A stretch of DNA of 64,000 nucleotides from Burkholderia paludis (GTDB lineage Bacteria > Pseudomonadota > Gammaproteobacteria > Burkholderiales > Burkholderiaceae). Below the pieces are notes generated by a model. It ran no database searches. It worked only from the letters and a program-made list of their open reading frames with translations, and was not told the DNA's origin. The DNA is taken from assembly GCF_000732615.1 (NCBI RefSeq), contig NZ_JPGL01000044.1, positions 1 through 64,000 of the forward strand. Direction: 5' to 3'. Position 1 is the stretch's first letter, and the number at the start of each line of letters is the position of its first letter. The translations under genes were made by a program, and so were the position numbers. Below are positions 52,818 through 61,206 of the stretch, piece after piece.

Positions 52818-52836
52818 ATGATAATGACATTATCAT
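52818..52836. promoter_or_regulatory. 19-base perfect palindrome resembling a Fur box
   Basis: ATGATAATG-A-CATTATCAT, centred on one base, contains TGATAAT and ATTATCA separated by three bases; the classic Fur 7-1-7 site has them separated by one. It sits between the divergent DUF1275 gene and the 116-residue gene. Fur, Zur or another metal regulator are candidates; this is inference. Confidence 0.5.
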
Positions 52837-52950
52837 ACTCTGTCGGCCGGATGGGGCTTTCAGTACAATGCCTCCCGTGCCCTGCGGCGCCGGGTGCCGG
52901 CGGCTTCGCCGTCGCGCAGCCCGCGCGCGATCACTTCTGCCCACCGCGTC

Positions 52951-53301
52951 ATGACTCCACTCAAGTTCATCCTTCGCTACACGGCGATCCCGTTCACGGC
53001 CATCGTGGTCGTGGCGATCTGGGCGATCATCCCTTCGTCGAAAGAGATCGATGCGCGACAATATGCGGCGCTGTCTCGCGAGTACGCGGGTTTCCCGTTG
53101 CCGTTCCGGCGGGAAATCTCGGAAACGATGGAGCACGGCCGGATCAACGATCGGCGCTATCAGACGCTCGTGCGCGATTCGCTGGGCAACGGCGTCGCGC
53201 TGGACTGGCCGGCGTCGGGTGTCGGCGATCTCGCCGCCGAGCGGCAAAAACTGGCCGAACTGATTCAGGCCGATTCCGATCTTCAAGGTCATCACCAATG
53301 A
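52951..53301 (+). CDS. Hypothetical membrane-anchored protein (116 residues)
   Basis: A 116-residue protein with one N-terminal membrane segment (FILRYTAIPFTAIVVVAIWAII, split at residues 6-27) and a soluble, charged C-terminus (ARQYAALSREYAGFPL, then RINDRRYQTLVRDSLGNG). It is not recognised beyond this. Its stop overlaps the next start (ATGA at 53298), indicating translational coupling with the DUF2909 gene. Confidence 0.72.
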   Translation: MTPLKFILRYTAIPFTAIVVVAIWAIIPSSKEIDARQYAALSREYAGFPLPFRREISETMEHGRINDRRYQTLVRDSLGNGVALDWPASGVGDLAAERQKLAELIQADSDLQGHHQ

Positions 53302-53510
53302 AAACTCTGCTGGTTTCCGTGGCATTCGCGATGATCATCGCGAGCCTGATCTTCGCGCTGTATTTCATGAATCACGATCGCGGCAAGTCGAAGCGGATGG
53401 CGTGGTCGCTCGCCGCGCGCGTCGGGCTGTCGGTCACGCTGTTCCTGTCGTTGCTGATCGCGTACAAGCTGGGCTGGATCGAACCGACGGGGTTGCCGAT
53501 CGGACGTTGA
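53298..53510 (+). CDS. DUF2909-like twin-transmembrane protein
   Basis: A 70-residue protein with two hydrophobic helices (LLVSVAFAMIIASLIFALYF and VGLSVTLFLSLLIAYKLGWI, split) separated by a basic loop (NHDRGKSKRMAWSLA). The layout matches DUF2909-like small proteins that usually sit in cytochrome c oxidase assembly clusters near SURF1 and SCO. Neither is near here, so this is probably an additional copy or a distant relative. Coupled to the upstream 116-residue gene by ATGA overlap. Confidence 0.75.
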   Translation: MKTLLVSVAFAMIIASLIFALYFMNHDRGKSKRMAWSLAARVGLSVTLFLSLLIAYKLGWIEPTGLPIGR

Positions 53511-53517
53511 GCGGTGC

Positions 53518-53548
53518 ACGCCCCGTTGAGTGCGGGGCGTTCTTGTCG
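53518..53548 (+). terminator. Intrinsic terminator after the DUF2909-like gene
   Basis: ACGCCCCG (53518-53525) and CGGGGCGT (53533-53540) with a 7-base loop, followed by TTCTTGT. It begins eight bases after the stop. This is a convincing rho-independent terminator. Confidence 0.7.
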
Positions 53549-53782
53549 ATGCGAGTTTGATTGGATGATCGGTGTATTGTGATAAGAATACTTATCCCGA
53601 TACCACTGATGTGAATCAGTGTCATCAGCGTCACGGCAACATCGTGTGCGAGGTCGAGGCGGATTGCTAGGGTCAACGGAAGCGGCCGGCGGCAGCGCCG
53701 TGAGGCCGACGACGCGCGTCGCCGCCTCGCGCTTCACGTCACGTCACGGCTACAGGCGCGCGGCGTGCAATCCGCGCCACGC

Positions 53783-55087
53783 TTACCCGCGCGCTTTCCG
53801 GAGCGCGCGGCTCATTTCCGCGATCGGCATTGCGGCAATCGAGTTCAGCAGGCGGGTTTCCCCGGCGTCGGGGCGGGCGACCGTGCGCACTTCGTCGAGC
53901 GTCTGCGCGACGCTGCGATCGAGCGGTTCGAGAAAGCGCACCAGTTCGTTGTCGGCGGCTTTCTCCTTGAGCCCGAGCGCGTGGCCGAACGCGATCAGGG
54001 CGCCCGTGTCGATGTCGGAAAATCGCGTCGCCGCGCCGAGCGGCATCGTCAGTTCGCAGTGCGGCCAGTGATCGCCGCGATGATCGGGCCGGTGCGTGGG
54101 CGTGTGATAGACGACCGTACTGACGATGTCGTAGAACGGCGCGAGCCGGTAGCCGCGCGCGTCGACGAAGAACGACAGGTTTTTCAGGTGCGCATCGGCA
54201 TTGCCCACCAGTACGTTGAAAATGGTCCAGCGGAACACCGACAGGCGCGCCAGCGCGCGCGTGCTGGTCCGGCCGATCGCGCGGCCCAGCTCCTGCGCGT
54301 TCGCGCGCTGGTATTTGAAGCCGCGATCGTAGTTGAGCAACTGCATCGCATCGATCGTATGCAGACGCCCGGCAGGCTGCGCGGTGGTGTCGCGGTCGAA
54401 GCGGTCGATCACGTAGCACGCGGACGGCGCGCGCAGGAAATGCACGTCGGGAACGTCGAGCCCCATCCGCTTCGCGAGCTTCATGCAGAAGAACTCGTTG
54501 ATCGCCGAATGCGGGTAGCCGGCGGCGCGCATGTCCGGTTTCAGCAGATGCATCGACGGTTCGCTGCCCACCGGTTCGAACAGCGCGTAGTCGGGAGCGT
54601 TGCCGCGCAGGATCAGCAACAGCTTCTGCTGCGCGCCGGCCGCCGACATGCGCTTGGGGGCGGTTGCCGTCAGCGCCCGCTCGGGCATCGCCTGAATGCG
54701 GCGTTCGAGTTCGTCGAGCGGGAGCGGTTGCAGGCTGCCGGCCGCTTCCTGCTCGCCTTCGGCCAGCAGCGTGAGCGCGCCGGCCGATTCGCGCCCGAAG
54801 TACGCGAGCAGCCCCCACGCGTCGGCCGCATCGACCTTCGCCTCGCGCGCAAGCGACGTCCGCATGCCTTCTTCGGGCAGCAGGTTGTCGAAGAACCACT
54901 GGACCGGGCGCTCGGTCGAGTTGTCGGCGAAGGTGCCGGGGCGCAGCGGGAAGGCGGGCGACAGCGGATACGCGTATGACGACGCCAGCCATCCTGCGTC
55001 GTAGGTGAACGACCAGACGCCCTTGTCGTCGGTCAGCCGGCCCATGCGCAGCCCGTTCGCGGATGCGATCAGCGTTCTAGCCGCCAT
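53783..55087 (-). CDS. hipA: HipA-family serine/threonine kinase toxin
   Basis: A 434-residue HipA toxin (type II toxin-antitoxin; HipA of E. coli phosphorylates glutamyl-tRNA synthetase and causes growth arrest). The kinase core is present: the GAQQKLLL loop with the nearby Ser (auto-phosphorylation/ATP loop, near residue 155), the catalytic Asp in NVLVGNADAHLKN (about residues 291-303) and the metal-binding Asp in FYDIVST (about 314-320). The length is close to E. coli HipA. The start at 55087 is inside the end of the hipB gene (11-base overlap), the usual coupling of the pair. Confidence 0.92.
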   Translation of the reverse strand: MAARTLIASANGLRMGRLTDDKGVWSFTYDAGWLASSYAYPLSPAFPLRPGTFADNSTERPVQWFFDNLLPEEGMRTSLAREAKVDAADAWGLLAYFGRESAGALTLLAEGEQEAAGSLQPLPLDELERRIQAMPERALTATAPKRMSAAGAQQKLLLILRGNAPDYALFEPVGSEPSMHLLKPDMRAAGYPHSAINEFFCMKLAKRMGLDVPDVHFLRAPSACYVIDRFDRDTTAQPAGRLHTIDAMQLLNYDRGFKYQRANAQELGRAIGRTSTRALARLSVFRWTIFNVLVGNADAHLKNLSFFVDARGYRLAPFYDIVSTVVYHTPTHRPDHRGDHWPHCELTMPLGAATRFSDIDTGALIAFGHALGLKEKAADNELVRFLEPLDRSVAQTLDEVRTVARPDAGETRLLNSIAAMPIAEMSRALRKARG

Positions 55088-55361
55088 GGCGGCTCCTGCG
55101 GCGTTGCGCGGCCTTGAGCGCGTTTTCCGCCGAAATCTCGATGGACGATTGCGCGAGCAGGCTGACGCCGAGTTCGCCGAGCAGCAGCAGCACCTTGCCG
55201 ATTTGCGCGGTCGGTTTCCCGGCTTCCACCTGGCTGATGAATTTCGGCGACAGCCCGGTGGCGTTCGCGAGTTCGTCCCGCGTGAACCCCTGCTGGAGCC
55301 GGGCCGCGCGGATAAGGTTGGCGAGCGCCTGGATCGTGCCCACGGGCAGGATCTCCTGCAT
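55077..55361 (-). CDS. hipB: HipB-type antitoxin / Xre-family repressor
   Basis: A 94-residue helix-turn-helix antitoxin. The Xre/Cro-type HTH is LANLIRAARLQQGFTRDELANATGLSPKFISQVEAGKP (about residues 11-48, quoted in part). A short C-terminal part follows (VLLLLGELGVSLLAQSSIEI). The ATG at 55361 has GGAGG six bases ahead; an earlier in-frame start at 55406 is less likely. HipB binds HipA and represses the operon. Two perfect palindromes lie upstream, one sharing half-sites with the E. coli HipB operator. Confidence 0.9.
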   Translation of the reverse strand: MQEILPVGTIQALANLIRAARLQQGFTRDELANATGLSPKFISQVEAGKPTAQIGKVLLLLGELGVSLLAQSSIEISAENALKAAQRRRSRHGG

Positions 55362-55425
55362 GACGTCCTCCGGACTTCGTATCTGATCGGGAACAGTATT
55401 GCACAACTCGTCGGTACGGGCGTCA

Positions 55426-55449
55426 ATTCGTATCCGGACGGATACGAAT
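55426..55449. promoter_or_regulatory. Palindrome with TATCC-N4-GGATA, candidate HipB operator
   Basis: Perfect 10-base arms ATTCGTATCC and GGATACGAAT around GGAC, 65 bases upstream of the hipB start. The E. coli HipB operators read TATCC-N8-GGATA; here the same half-sites are four bases closer. Confidence 0.6.
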
Positions 55450-55480
55450 GAGCTGGAGAGTCAGCGAAAAAGCCCGATTC

Positions 55481-55496
55481 GTTCCCGATCGGGAAC
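55481..55496. promoter_or_regulatory. Perfect 16-base palindrome upstream of hipBA
   Basis: GTTCCCGA followed by its complement TCGGGAAC. A matching half-site (GATCGGGAAC) recurs at 55385-55394, between the first palindrome and hipB. The two motifs together suggest more than one binding protein or a second operator. Confidence 0.5.
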
Positions 55497-55618
55497 CAGG
55501 TGCCGTGAAATTGCGATTCATCGCACGTTCGTTACCGCTCGGATACGTGACGGCATGGTTAGAATGACCGCCTCCCATCCGTTTCTCCTACGGCCCGTCG
55601 CCGGGCCGGCACGACCCC

Positions 55619-56863
55619 ATGACCCTGCAAGCACTCGAAATACTGATGCGAAGCCTGTTCGAGGACGAGCGCCTCGAAATCCTCGCCGACACCGGCTACA
55701 GCCTTTCCTTCGTCGTGCCCGGCAAGCTCCGGGACGTCAAGGCCGCGCTGCTGGCGCGCACGGACCCGGCCGGATGGGACGGCGAGGCCGGGAACGCGTT
55801 CTATCGATGCGACGACGAGGACTGGGCGCTGTATCTGCGCTCGATCCCGCATGCGGTGTACTGCATCGCGTCCGTGCGGTCGCTGCATGCGCGCCACATG
55901 CAGCAGTATGAGGGCGCGTCGACGGTCACGCCGGAGCAGCAGGCGATCGACGACGCCGAGGAGGCCCGGCGCCGGCAGGAGGCCGACGCGCGGCGCCGGC
56001 GCGATACGCGCGACGAGCCGCTCGCGCCGCTCGGCGGGCCGTTCCACAGCGACGGCGAACGCGTGTGGGCGCGCATCGGCAGCGGGCACCGGTATCGCGC
56101 GCTGAACACCTTCGATCTCGGCAGCTTCCGGCATCTGGTCGACCACTTTGCCGTCGATGCGTCGGGGCTGCGTTACTACGCGGCCGGCACCGCGTTCGGC
56201 GACGACGACGCGGGCGAGGAAGGGATCGTCGCCGACGGCGACGCCGCGACGCTCGAGGCGCTGGGCGGCGACTGGTATCGCGATGCGCGGCAGGCTTACT
56301 ACTTCGAGCGCGACCCGTACGATCCCGATCGCGGCCCAAGTCGTCTGACCGTCGTCAAGGCCGACGTGGCCAGCCTGACGCATATCGGCGGCGCATACGC
56401 GCGCGATGCGAAGCACCTGTTCTGCGCCGGCGTGCGCAAGCGCGGCATCGACGATCCGGCCGGGGTGGTCGGCCTCGGCTACCGCTATGCGCGGCTCGGC
56501 GCGCAGATCCTGTACGACGGCAAGATCGTGACCACGCCGGGGCGCGTCGATGTCGAAACGGCGCGCGCCGTCTTCCACGACATGCTGATCGACGCCGACG
56601 GCCACGTGCTGTGGGGGAAGAACTACCGCAAGCCGTTGCCGGGAATCGACGCCCGCAGCCTGCGCTTTCTGACCTGGGCGTTCGCGGTCGACGACCGGCG
56701 CGTCTACTACCGGACCAACACGAACCTGGCCGTGTGCGACGGTGTCGACCGCGCGAGCGTGGAGGTCGTGCCGCCGATGCGCATTCGCGACCGGAACGGG
56801 CTGATCGAGATCCGGTATCCGGAAGGCGCGGTGCACGTGCCCGACCCGTCGCCGGAGTCGTGA
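55619..56863 (+). CDS. DKNYY-like repeat protein (414 residues)
   Basis: A 414-residue protein with an N-terminal alpha/beta domain (residues 1-100), a charged Arg/Glu-rich linker (about 105-130, EEARRRQEADARRRRD), and a C-terminal part of repeated strand units of the DKNYY type. Units are seen as FAVDASGLRYYAAGTAF, WYRDARQAYYFERDPY, AYARDAKHLFCAGVRK and FAVDDRRVYYRTNTN, each with an aromatic or Tyr-Tyr after 'D..'. No signal peptide is seen. The function of DKNYY proteins is unknown; a repeat scaffold is likely. It follows hipBA in divergent orientation. Confidence 0.78.
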   Translation: MTLQALEILMRSLFEDERLEILADTGYSLSFVVPGKLRDVKAALLARTDPAGWDGEAGNAFYRCDDEDWALYLRSIPHAVYCIASVRSLHARHMQQYEGASTVTPEQQAIDDAEEARRRQEADARRRRDTRDEPLAPLGGPFHSDGERVWARIGSGHRYRALNTFDLGSFRHLVDHFAVDASGLRYYAAGTAFGDDDAGEEGIVADGDAATLEALGGDWYRDARQAYYFERDPYDPDRGPSRLTVVKADVASLTHIGGAYARDAKHLFCAGVRKRGIDDPAGVVGLGYRYARLGAQILYDGKIVTTPGRVDVETARAVFHDMLIDADGHVLWGKNYRKPLPGIDARSLRFLTWAFAVDDRRVYYRTNTNLAVCDGVDRASVEVVPPMRIRDRNGLIEIRYPEGAVHVPDPSPES

Positions 56864-57118
56864 CGGCCGCGGCAGGCGAACGCCGCGCGCGGATCGCGGC
56901 CGGGCCCGGGTTCGGGTTCGACACGCGCGATCGCGCGGCACGGGGCAAGTCCACCTTGAGCGACGCTGCGCGACCATTCCCGGCGTACGCATAACCAAAG
57001 CTGAAATCGGTTTTTCACGCGTACCGGGGGCGTCCCTATACTTTCGCGATGCTGCGCACGGGCGGCTCGCGAATTCCGCGATCGCCGCGCCCGATTCTCT
57101 CGAACAAGGACCTGCCGA

Positions 57119-58336
57119 ATGACTGCCCGTGATGCCGTCGATCCGCGCGACGCGTTGCGCGACGCGCTCGCCGCGCTGCCCGATCTCGCAAGCGCGATCG
57201 GGCAGGATGCCGCGCAACGCGAGGCGCGGCGCGAGCTGCCGTTCGAGGGTTTCGCGATCTTCCGGCGTTCGGCGCTGGGCGTGCTGCGGATTCCCGTCGA
57301 ACGCGGCGGCCTGGGCAGTACGCTGGTCGACCTGTTCGACACGATCGCGACGCTGGCCGCCGCCGATTCGAATCTCGCGCACGCGCTGCGGATCCACTAC
57401 GACCAGATCGAGACGCTGCGGCTGTCGCCGCGCACGCCGTTCAACGACGTGCAGCTCGAACGCGCGCTGGCCGGCGCGATCTTCGGCGGTGCGTCGACCG
57501 AGCGGGGAACGTCGCGGCCGGGCGAAAACACCACCGTATTGCGCCGGGACGGCGAGCACTATCGCGTGTCGGGCCGCAAATACTATTCGACCGGCACCGC
57601 ATTTGCCGATTTCGCGCGGGTCAACGTGGAGGACGAGCAGGGCGGCGCGGTCGCCGTGATCATTCCGGTCTCGCGCGGCGGCGTACAGGTGCTCGACGAC
57701 TGGGACGGCATGGGGCAGCGCATGACCGCGAGCGGCAGCCTGCTGCTCGACGACGTGCAGGTGTTCGCGGATGAAGTGGCCGCGCGCGACGGGTCGACGC
57801 TCGTCGGCCGTCATTGCGGCGCGCTGCGGCAACTGCATCTCGTCGCGACGGGCGCGGGGATCGTGCGCAACGTGGTGGCCGATGCGCGCCGCTACGTGCT
57901 CGAGCACGGGCGTCCGGTGCTGCACAGCCCGGCGCCGACCGCGCGCGACGATCATTTCATCCAGCAGATCGTCGGCGAACTGTCCGCCCACAGTCACGCG
58001 ATCGACGGTCTCGTGCGCGAAAACGCACGCGCGCTCGACCGCTCCGCCGACGCGATCGCGGCCGGCGCCGCCGATGCGGATGCGCTCGTGCTCGACAGCG
58101 CGCTCGCCACGGCACGCACGCAGCTGATCGTCAGCAAGCTCGCGCTGCATGCGGCCGAGCGGCTGTTCGAAGTGGGCGGCGCGTCGGCGACGGCGCGCGG
58201 GCACAACCTCGACCGGCACTGGCGCAACCTGCGCACGATCTTCAGCCACAACCCGCTGCTGCACAAGGCGCGCGTGATCGGCGACTACGAGCTGAACGGC
58301 GTGACGACGCACCTGACCGAAGGCCGCGTGTTCTGA
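57119..58336 (+). CDS. Acyl-CoA-dehydrogenase-fold monooxygenase (SfnB/DszC-like)
   Basis: A 405-residue flavoprotein of the acyl-CoA dehydrogenase fold, in the group of flavin-dependent desulfurisation monooxygenases and SfnB-like proteins. FAD/FMN-binding segments are GAIFGGASTERGTSRPGEN (about 119-137), KYYSTGTAFADFARV and the C-terminal FEVGGASATARGHNLDRHWRN, which is the DszC-type ending with the His/Arg pair. It lacks the catalytic Glu pattern of fatty acid oxidation enzymes as far as I can see. It precedes an LLM-type FMN monooxygenase on the same strand, so both likely act on an organosulfur compound. Confidence 0.87.
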   Translation: MTARDAVDPRDALRDALAALPDLASAIGQDAAQREARRELPFEGFAIFRRSALGVLRIPVERGGLGSTLVDLFDTIATLAAADSNLAHALRIHYDQIETLRLSPRTPFNDVQLERALAGAIFGGASTERGTSRPGENTTVLRRDGEHYRVSGRKYYSTGTAFADFARVNVEDEQGGAVAVIIPVSRGGVQVLDDWDGMGQRMTASGSLLLDDVQVFADEVAARDGSTLVGRHCGALRQLHLVATGAGIVRNVVADARRYVLEHGRPVLHSPAPTARDDHFIQQIVGELSAHSHAIDGLVRENARALDRSADAIAAGAADADALVLDSALATARTQLIVSKLALHAAERLFEVGGASATARGHNLDRHWRNLRTIFSHNPLLHKARVIGDYELNGVTTHLTEGRVF

Positions 58337-58409
58337 ACCCGCGACGCCGGGCCGGCTGCGGCGGCAATCGTCCGCCGCGCGCCCGGCCCGCTTTCCTGGA
58401 ACCTTCCCG

Positions 58410-59771
58410 ATGACGACCCGCACCGGACACCTGCATCTCGGCGCATTCCTGTACCCGACCGGCCATCACATCGCCGCATGGCGCCATCCCGGTTCGCAGG
58501 CCGACGCGGGCGTGGATTTTCGCCACTATGTGCGGCTGGCGCAGGCGGCCGAGGCCGCGAAGTTCGATCTCGTGTTTCTTGCCGACGGCGCGGGCACGCG
58601 CGGCGACGACGTCGCGTTCCTGAGCCGCACCGCGCACAGCTACGTCGCGCAGTTCGAGCCGCTGACGCTGCTGTCGGCGCTTGCGGCCGTCACCGAGCGG
58701 ATCGGCCTCGTCGGCACCGCGTCGACGAGCTTCAACGAGCCGTTCCACATCGCGCGCAAGTTCGCGTCGCTCGACCACATCAGCGGCGGCCGCGCGGGCT
58801 GGAACCTCGTTACGTCGTCGAGCGCGCACGAGGCGCGCAACTTCAACCGGGACGCGCATTTCGACCACGCCGAACGCTATGCACGGGCGGAGGAGTTCGC
58901 CGACGTGGTGCGCGGCCTGTGGGATAGCTGGGACGACGATGCGTTCGTGCGCGATCGCGAGTCGGGCCGTTTCTTCGATCCGCAAAAGCGCCATGTGCTC
59001 GATCATCGCGGCCGCTTCTTCCAGGTGCGCGGGCCGTTGAACGTCGCACGGCCGCCGCAGGGGCATCCGGTCGTCGTGCAGGCCGGTTCGTCGCCGGCCG
59101 GCACGCGGCTCGCCGCGCGCACGGCCGAGGTGATCTTCACCGCGCAGCAGACGCTCGACGACGCGGTCGCGTTCTATGCGGACGTCAAGGGCCAGCTCGC
59201 CGCGTTCGGCCGCGATCCCGACACGCTGAAGATCATGCCCGGCGTGTTTCCCGTCGTGGGCCGCACCGAAAGCGAGGCGAAGGAGAAGTTCGACGCGCTG
59301 CAGTCGCTGATCGATCCGACCGTCGGGCTCGCGCTCGTATCGGGCCTCACGGGCGGCTTCGACCTGTCCGCCTATCCGCTCGACGGCCCGATTCCGCCGC
59401 TGCCGGAAACCAATGCGAGCAAGAGCCGGCAGGCGTTGACGATCGAACTCGCGCGTCGCGAGAACCTGACGATCCGCGAACTCTACCTGCGTGTCGCGGG
59501 CGCGCGCGGCCACTGGCAGCTCGTCGGCACGCCGGAACAGATCGTCGACCAGCTGGAGGAGCGCTTCGTGCGATACGGCGCGGACGGCTACAACGTGATG
59601 GCGCCGACGCTCCCCGGCGGGCTCGACGATTTCATCGCGCTGGTGCTGCCCGAGTTGCGTCGCCGGGGGCTGTTTCGCAGCGACTATGCGGGCCGTACGC
59701 TGCGCGAGCATCTCGGGCTGCGGCGGCCCGGGCGCGGCGACGCCGCCGCGCATGCCGCCGCCGCGGCCTGA
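58410..59771 (+). CDS. LLM-class FMN-dependent monooxygenase (NtaA/SnaA/DszA-like)
   Basis: A 453-residue bacterial-luciferase-like monooxygenase of the NtaA/SnaA/SoxA(DszA) group. Typical segments are HLHLGAFLYPTGHHIAAWR (about 7-25), FDLVFLADGAGTRGDD, LDHISGGRAGWNLVTSSSAHEARNF, GHPVVVQAGSSPAGTRLAARTAEVIF, and the C-terminal GADGYNVMAPTLPGGLDDF. It needs reduced FMN from a separate flavin reductase, which I do not see nearby. It is 73 bases after the SfnB/DszC-like gene, suggesting one operon. Sulfone, sulfonate or nitrilotriacetate-type substrates are known for relatives. Confidence 0.9.
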   Translation: MTTRTGHLHLGAFLYPTGHHIAAWRHPGSQADAGVDFRHYVRLAQAAEAAKFDLVFLADGAGTRGDDVAFLSRTAHSYVAQFEPLTLLSALAAVTERIGLVGTASTSFNEPFHIARKFASLDHISGGRAGWNLVTSSSAHEARNFNRDAHFDHAERYARAEEFADVVRGLWDSWDDDAFVRDRESGRFFDPQKRHVLDHRGRFFQVRGPLNVARPPQGHPVVVQAGSSPAGTRLAARTAEVIFTAQQTLDDAVAFYADVKGQLAAFGRDPDTLKIMPGVFPVVGRTESEAKEKFDALQSLIDPTVGLALVSGLTGGFDLSAYPLDGPIPPLPETNASKSRQALTIELARRENLTIRELYLRVAGARGHWQLVGTPEQIVDQLEERFVRYGADGYNVMAPTLPGGLDDFIALVLPELRRRGLFRSDYAGRTLREHLGLRRPGRGDAAAHAAAAA

Positions 59772-59773
59772 GG

Positions 59774-60961
59774 TCAGCGCCGCAGGCCGGCCTCGCGCAG
59801 CAGCGGCAGCACGCGCTCGCCGAAGAAGGCGAGATCGGGCTTGAAGTCGTAGAAGCTCAACTGGACGCCGTCGATGCCCGCGCGGTGCAGCCGCACGAGG
59901 GTGTCGGCAACTTCGTCGGGCGAGCCCGTGATCGAGATATTGCCGCCGATCGCGCGGGCGGCGGCCTGCGAACGCTGCTCGAAGCCGCCGCGCCACGCGT
60001 GTGCGTCGCTGTCGAAGCGGTGGAAGCTGCCTTCGTCCGCATGCGCGACGATCGCGTCGCGGTAGGCGCGCGCTTCGGCCGCCGTTTCGCGACAGATGAC
60101 GAGCGGATTGAGCAACGTGCGGATCGTCCGGCCGCGCGCCGCGGCGGCCGCTTTCACGCGGGCCGTATGCGCGGGCAGCGCGTCGAGCGCGAGCGCGACG
60201 TCGGGCCCGGCCGGGCTCGTGACGAACACGATGTCCGAATAGCGCGCCGCGAAATCGATGCCTGCGTCGGAGCCGGTCGCGTTGATCAGCAGCGGGCGGC
60301 CGTAGCGTGGCTTGGGCGTCACGAATGCGCCGCCCAGCCGCCAGCCCGACAGCGCCGGCGTGTAGCTGAAATTGTCCGGTTGCGCCCACAACTGCTGGAC
60401 CGCATCGAGGAACTCGGCGGCCATTTCGTAGCGCCGGTCGTGCTCGATCCGGTTCCAGCCGAACATCTCGTGCTCGATCGCGCGGTGGCCGGTCACGACG
60501 TTGATGCCCCAGCGTCCGCGCGAGATGTGATCGAGCGTCGCCGTGAACTTCGCGAAATGCAGCGGATGCCACGGCCCGTAGAGCACGTGGCTCGTCGCGA
60601 CGAGGATGATCCGTTCGGTGCGCGCGGTCAGCGCGGCCAGCGTCATGAACGAGTCGAGCGCCTGGCCGTCGAACACGCCGCCGTAGCCGCCCTTGGGCAG
60701 CCATTGCGACAGCGCGAACACGAGGTCGAAGCCGAGCGCCTCGGCGTGCGCGACCAGTTCGGCGTTGTAGTCGAAGGTCCAGTCGGTCGAGCGCGGCAGC
60801 GTCGATGCGCTCCAGCCGCCGGCCTGGATCGGCAGGAACAGCCCGAGCATCAGCGGCTGCGCGAGCACGCGGGACACGGGGCTGTCAGGGAATTCGGCCG
60901 GCGAGCGGACGTCGACGAACGGCGACGGCGCGACCTGCGCGGCGAGGGAAGTGTCGCTCAT
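59774..60961 (-). CDS. LLM-class flavin monooxygenase (SfnG/SsuD-like)
   Basis: A 395-residue luciferase-like monooxygenase, closer to SsuD/SfnG than the one next to it. Segments include VLAQPLMLGLFLPIQAGGWS (about 33-52), FDLVFALSQWLPKGGYGG, LDHISRGRWGINVVTGHRAIEHEMFG and GSPDEVADTLVRLHRAGIDGVQLSF. SsuD desulfonates alkanesulfonates and SfnG acts on dimethylsulfone; which applies here is not decided by sequence. The gene ends two bases from the convergent neighbour, so the two monooxygenases face tail to tail. Confidence 0.9.
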   Translation of the reverse strand: MSDTSLAAQVAPSPFVDVRSPAEFPDSPVSRVLAQPLMLGLFLPIQAGGWSASTLPRSTDWTFDYNAELVAHAEALGFDLVFALSQWLPKGGYGGVFDGQALDSFMTLAALTARTERIILVATSHVLYGPWHPLHFAKFTATLDHISRGRWGINVVTGHRAIEHEMFGWNRIEHDRRYEMAAEFLDAVQQLWAQPDNFSYTPALSGWRLGGAFVTPKPRYGRPLLINATGSDAGIDFAARYSDIVFVTSPAGPDVALALDALPAHTARVKAAAAARGRTIRTLLNPLVICRETAAEARAYRDAIVAHADEGSFHRFDSDAHAWRGGFEQRSQAAARAIGGNISITGSPDEVADTLVRLHRAGIDGVQLSFYDFKPDLAFFGERVLPLLREAGLRR

Positions 60962-61206
60962 GAGGGCTTCCTTGCGGGAGATGCGCGCATCGCGCGGTCA
61001 CGACGGGCGCGCGCGCCTGCCCATCCCGCGGCGGGCCGGTGCGGCGCCGTGCGCGGTACACGGGAAGGCAAACGCGAGTCGGTCATGGTCGGCGCGGATC
61101 GCGCGCAGGCGCCGCGCGTGGGGAAACGGACATTCTCGGCAACCGGGCGCGGTGCGGCAAACAACGATTCCCGCTTTGCTTATCGCGCCGCGCCGGTTGC
61201 GCGCGG

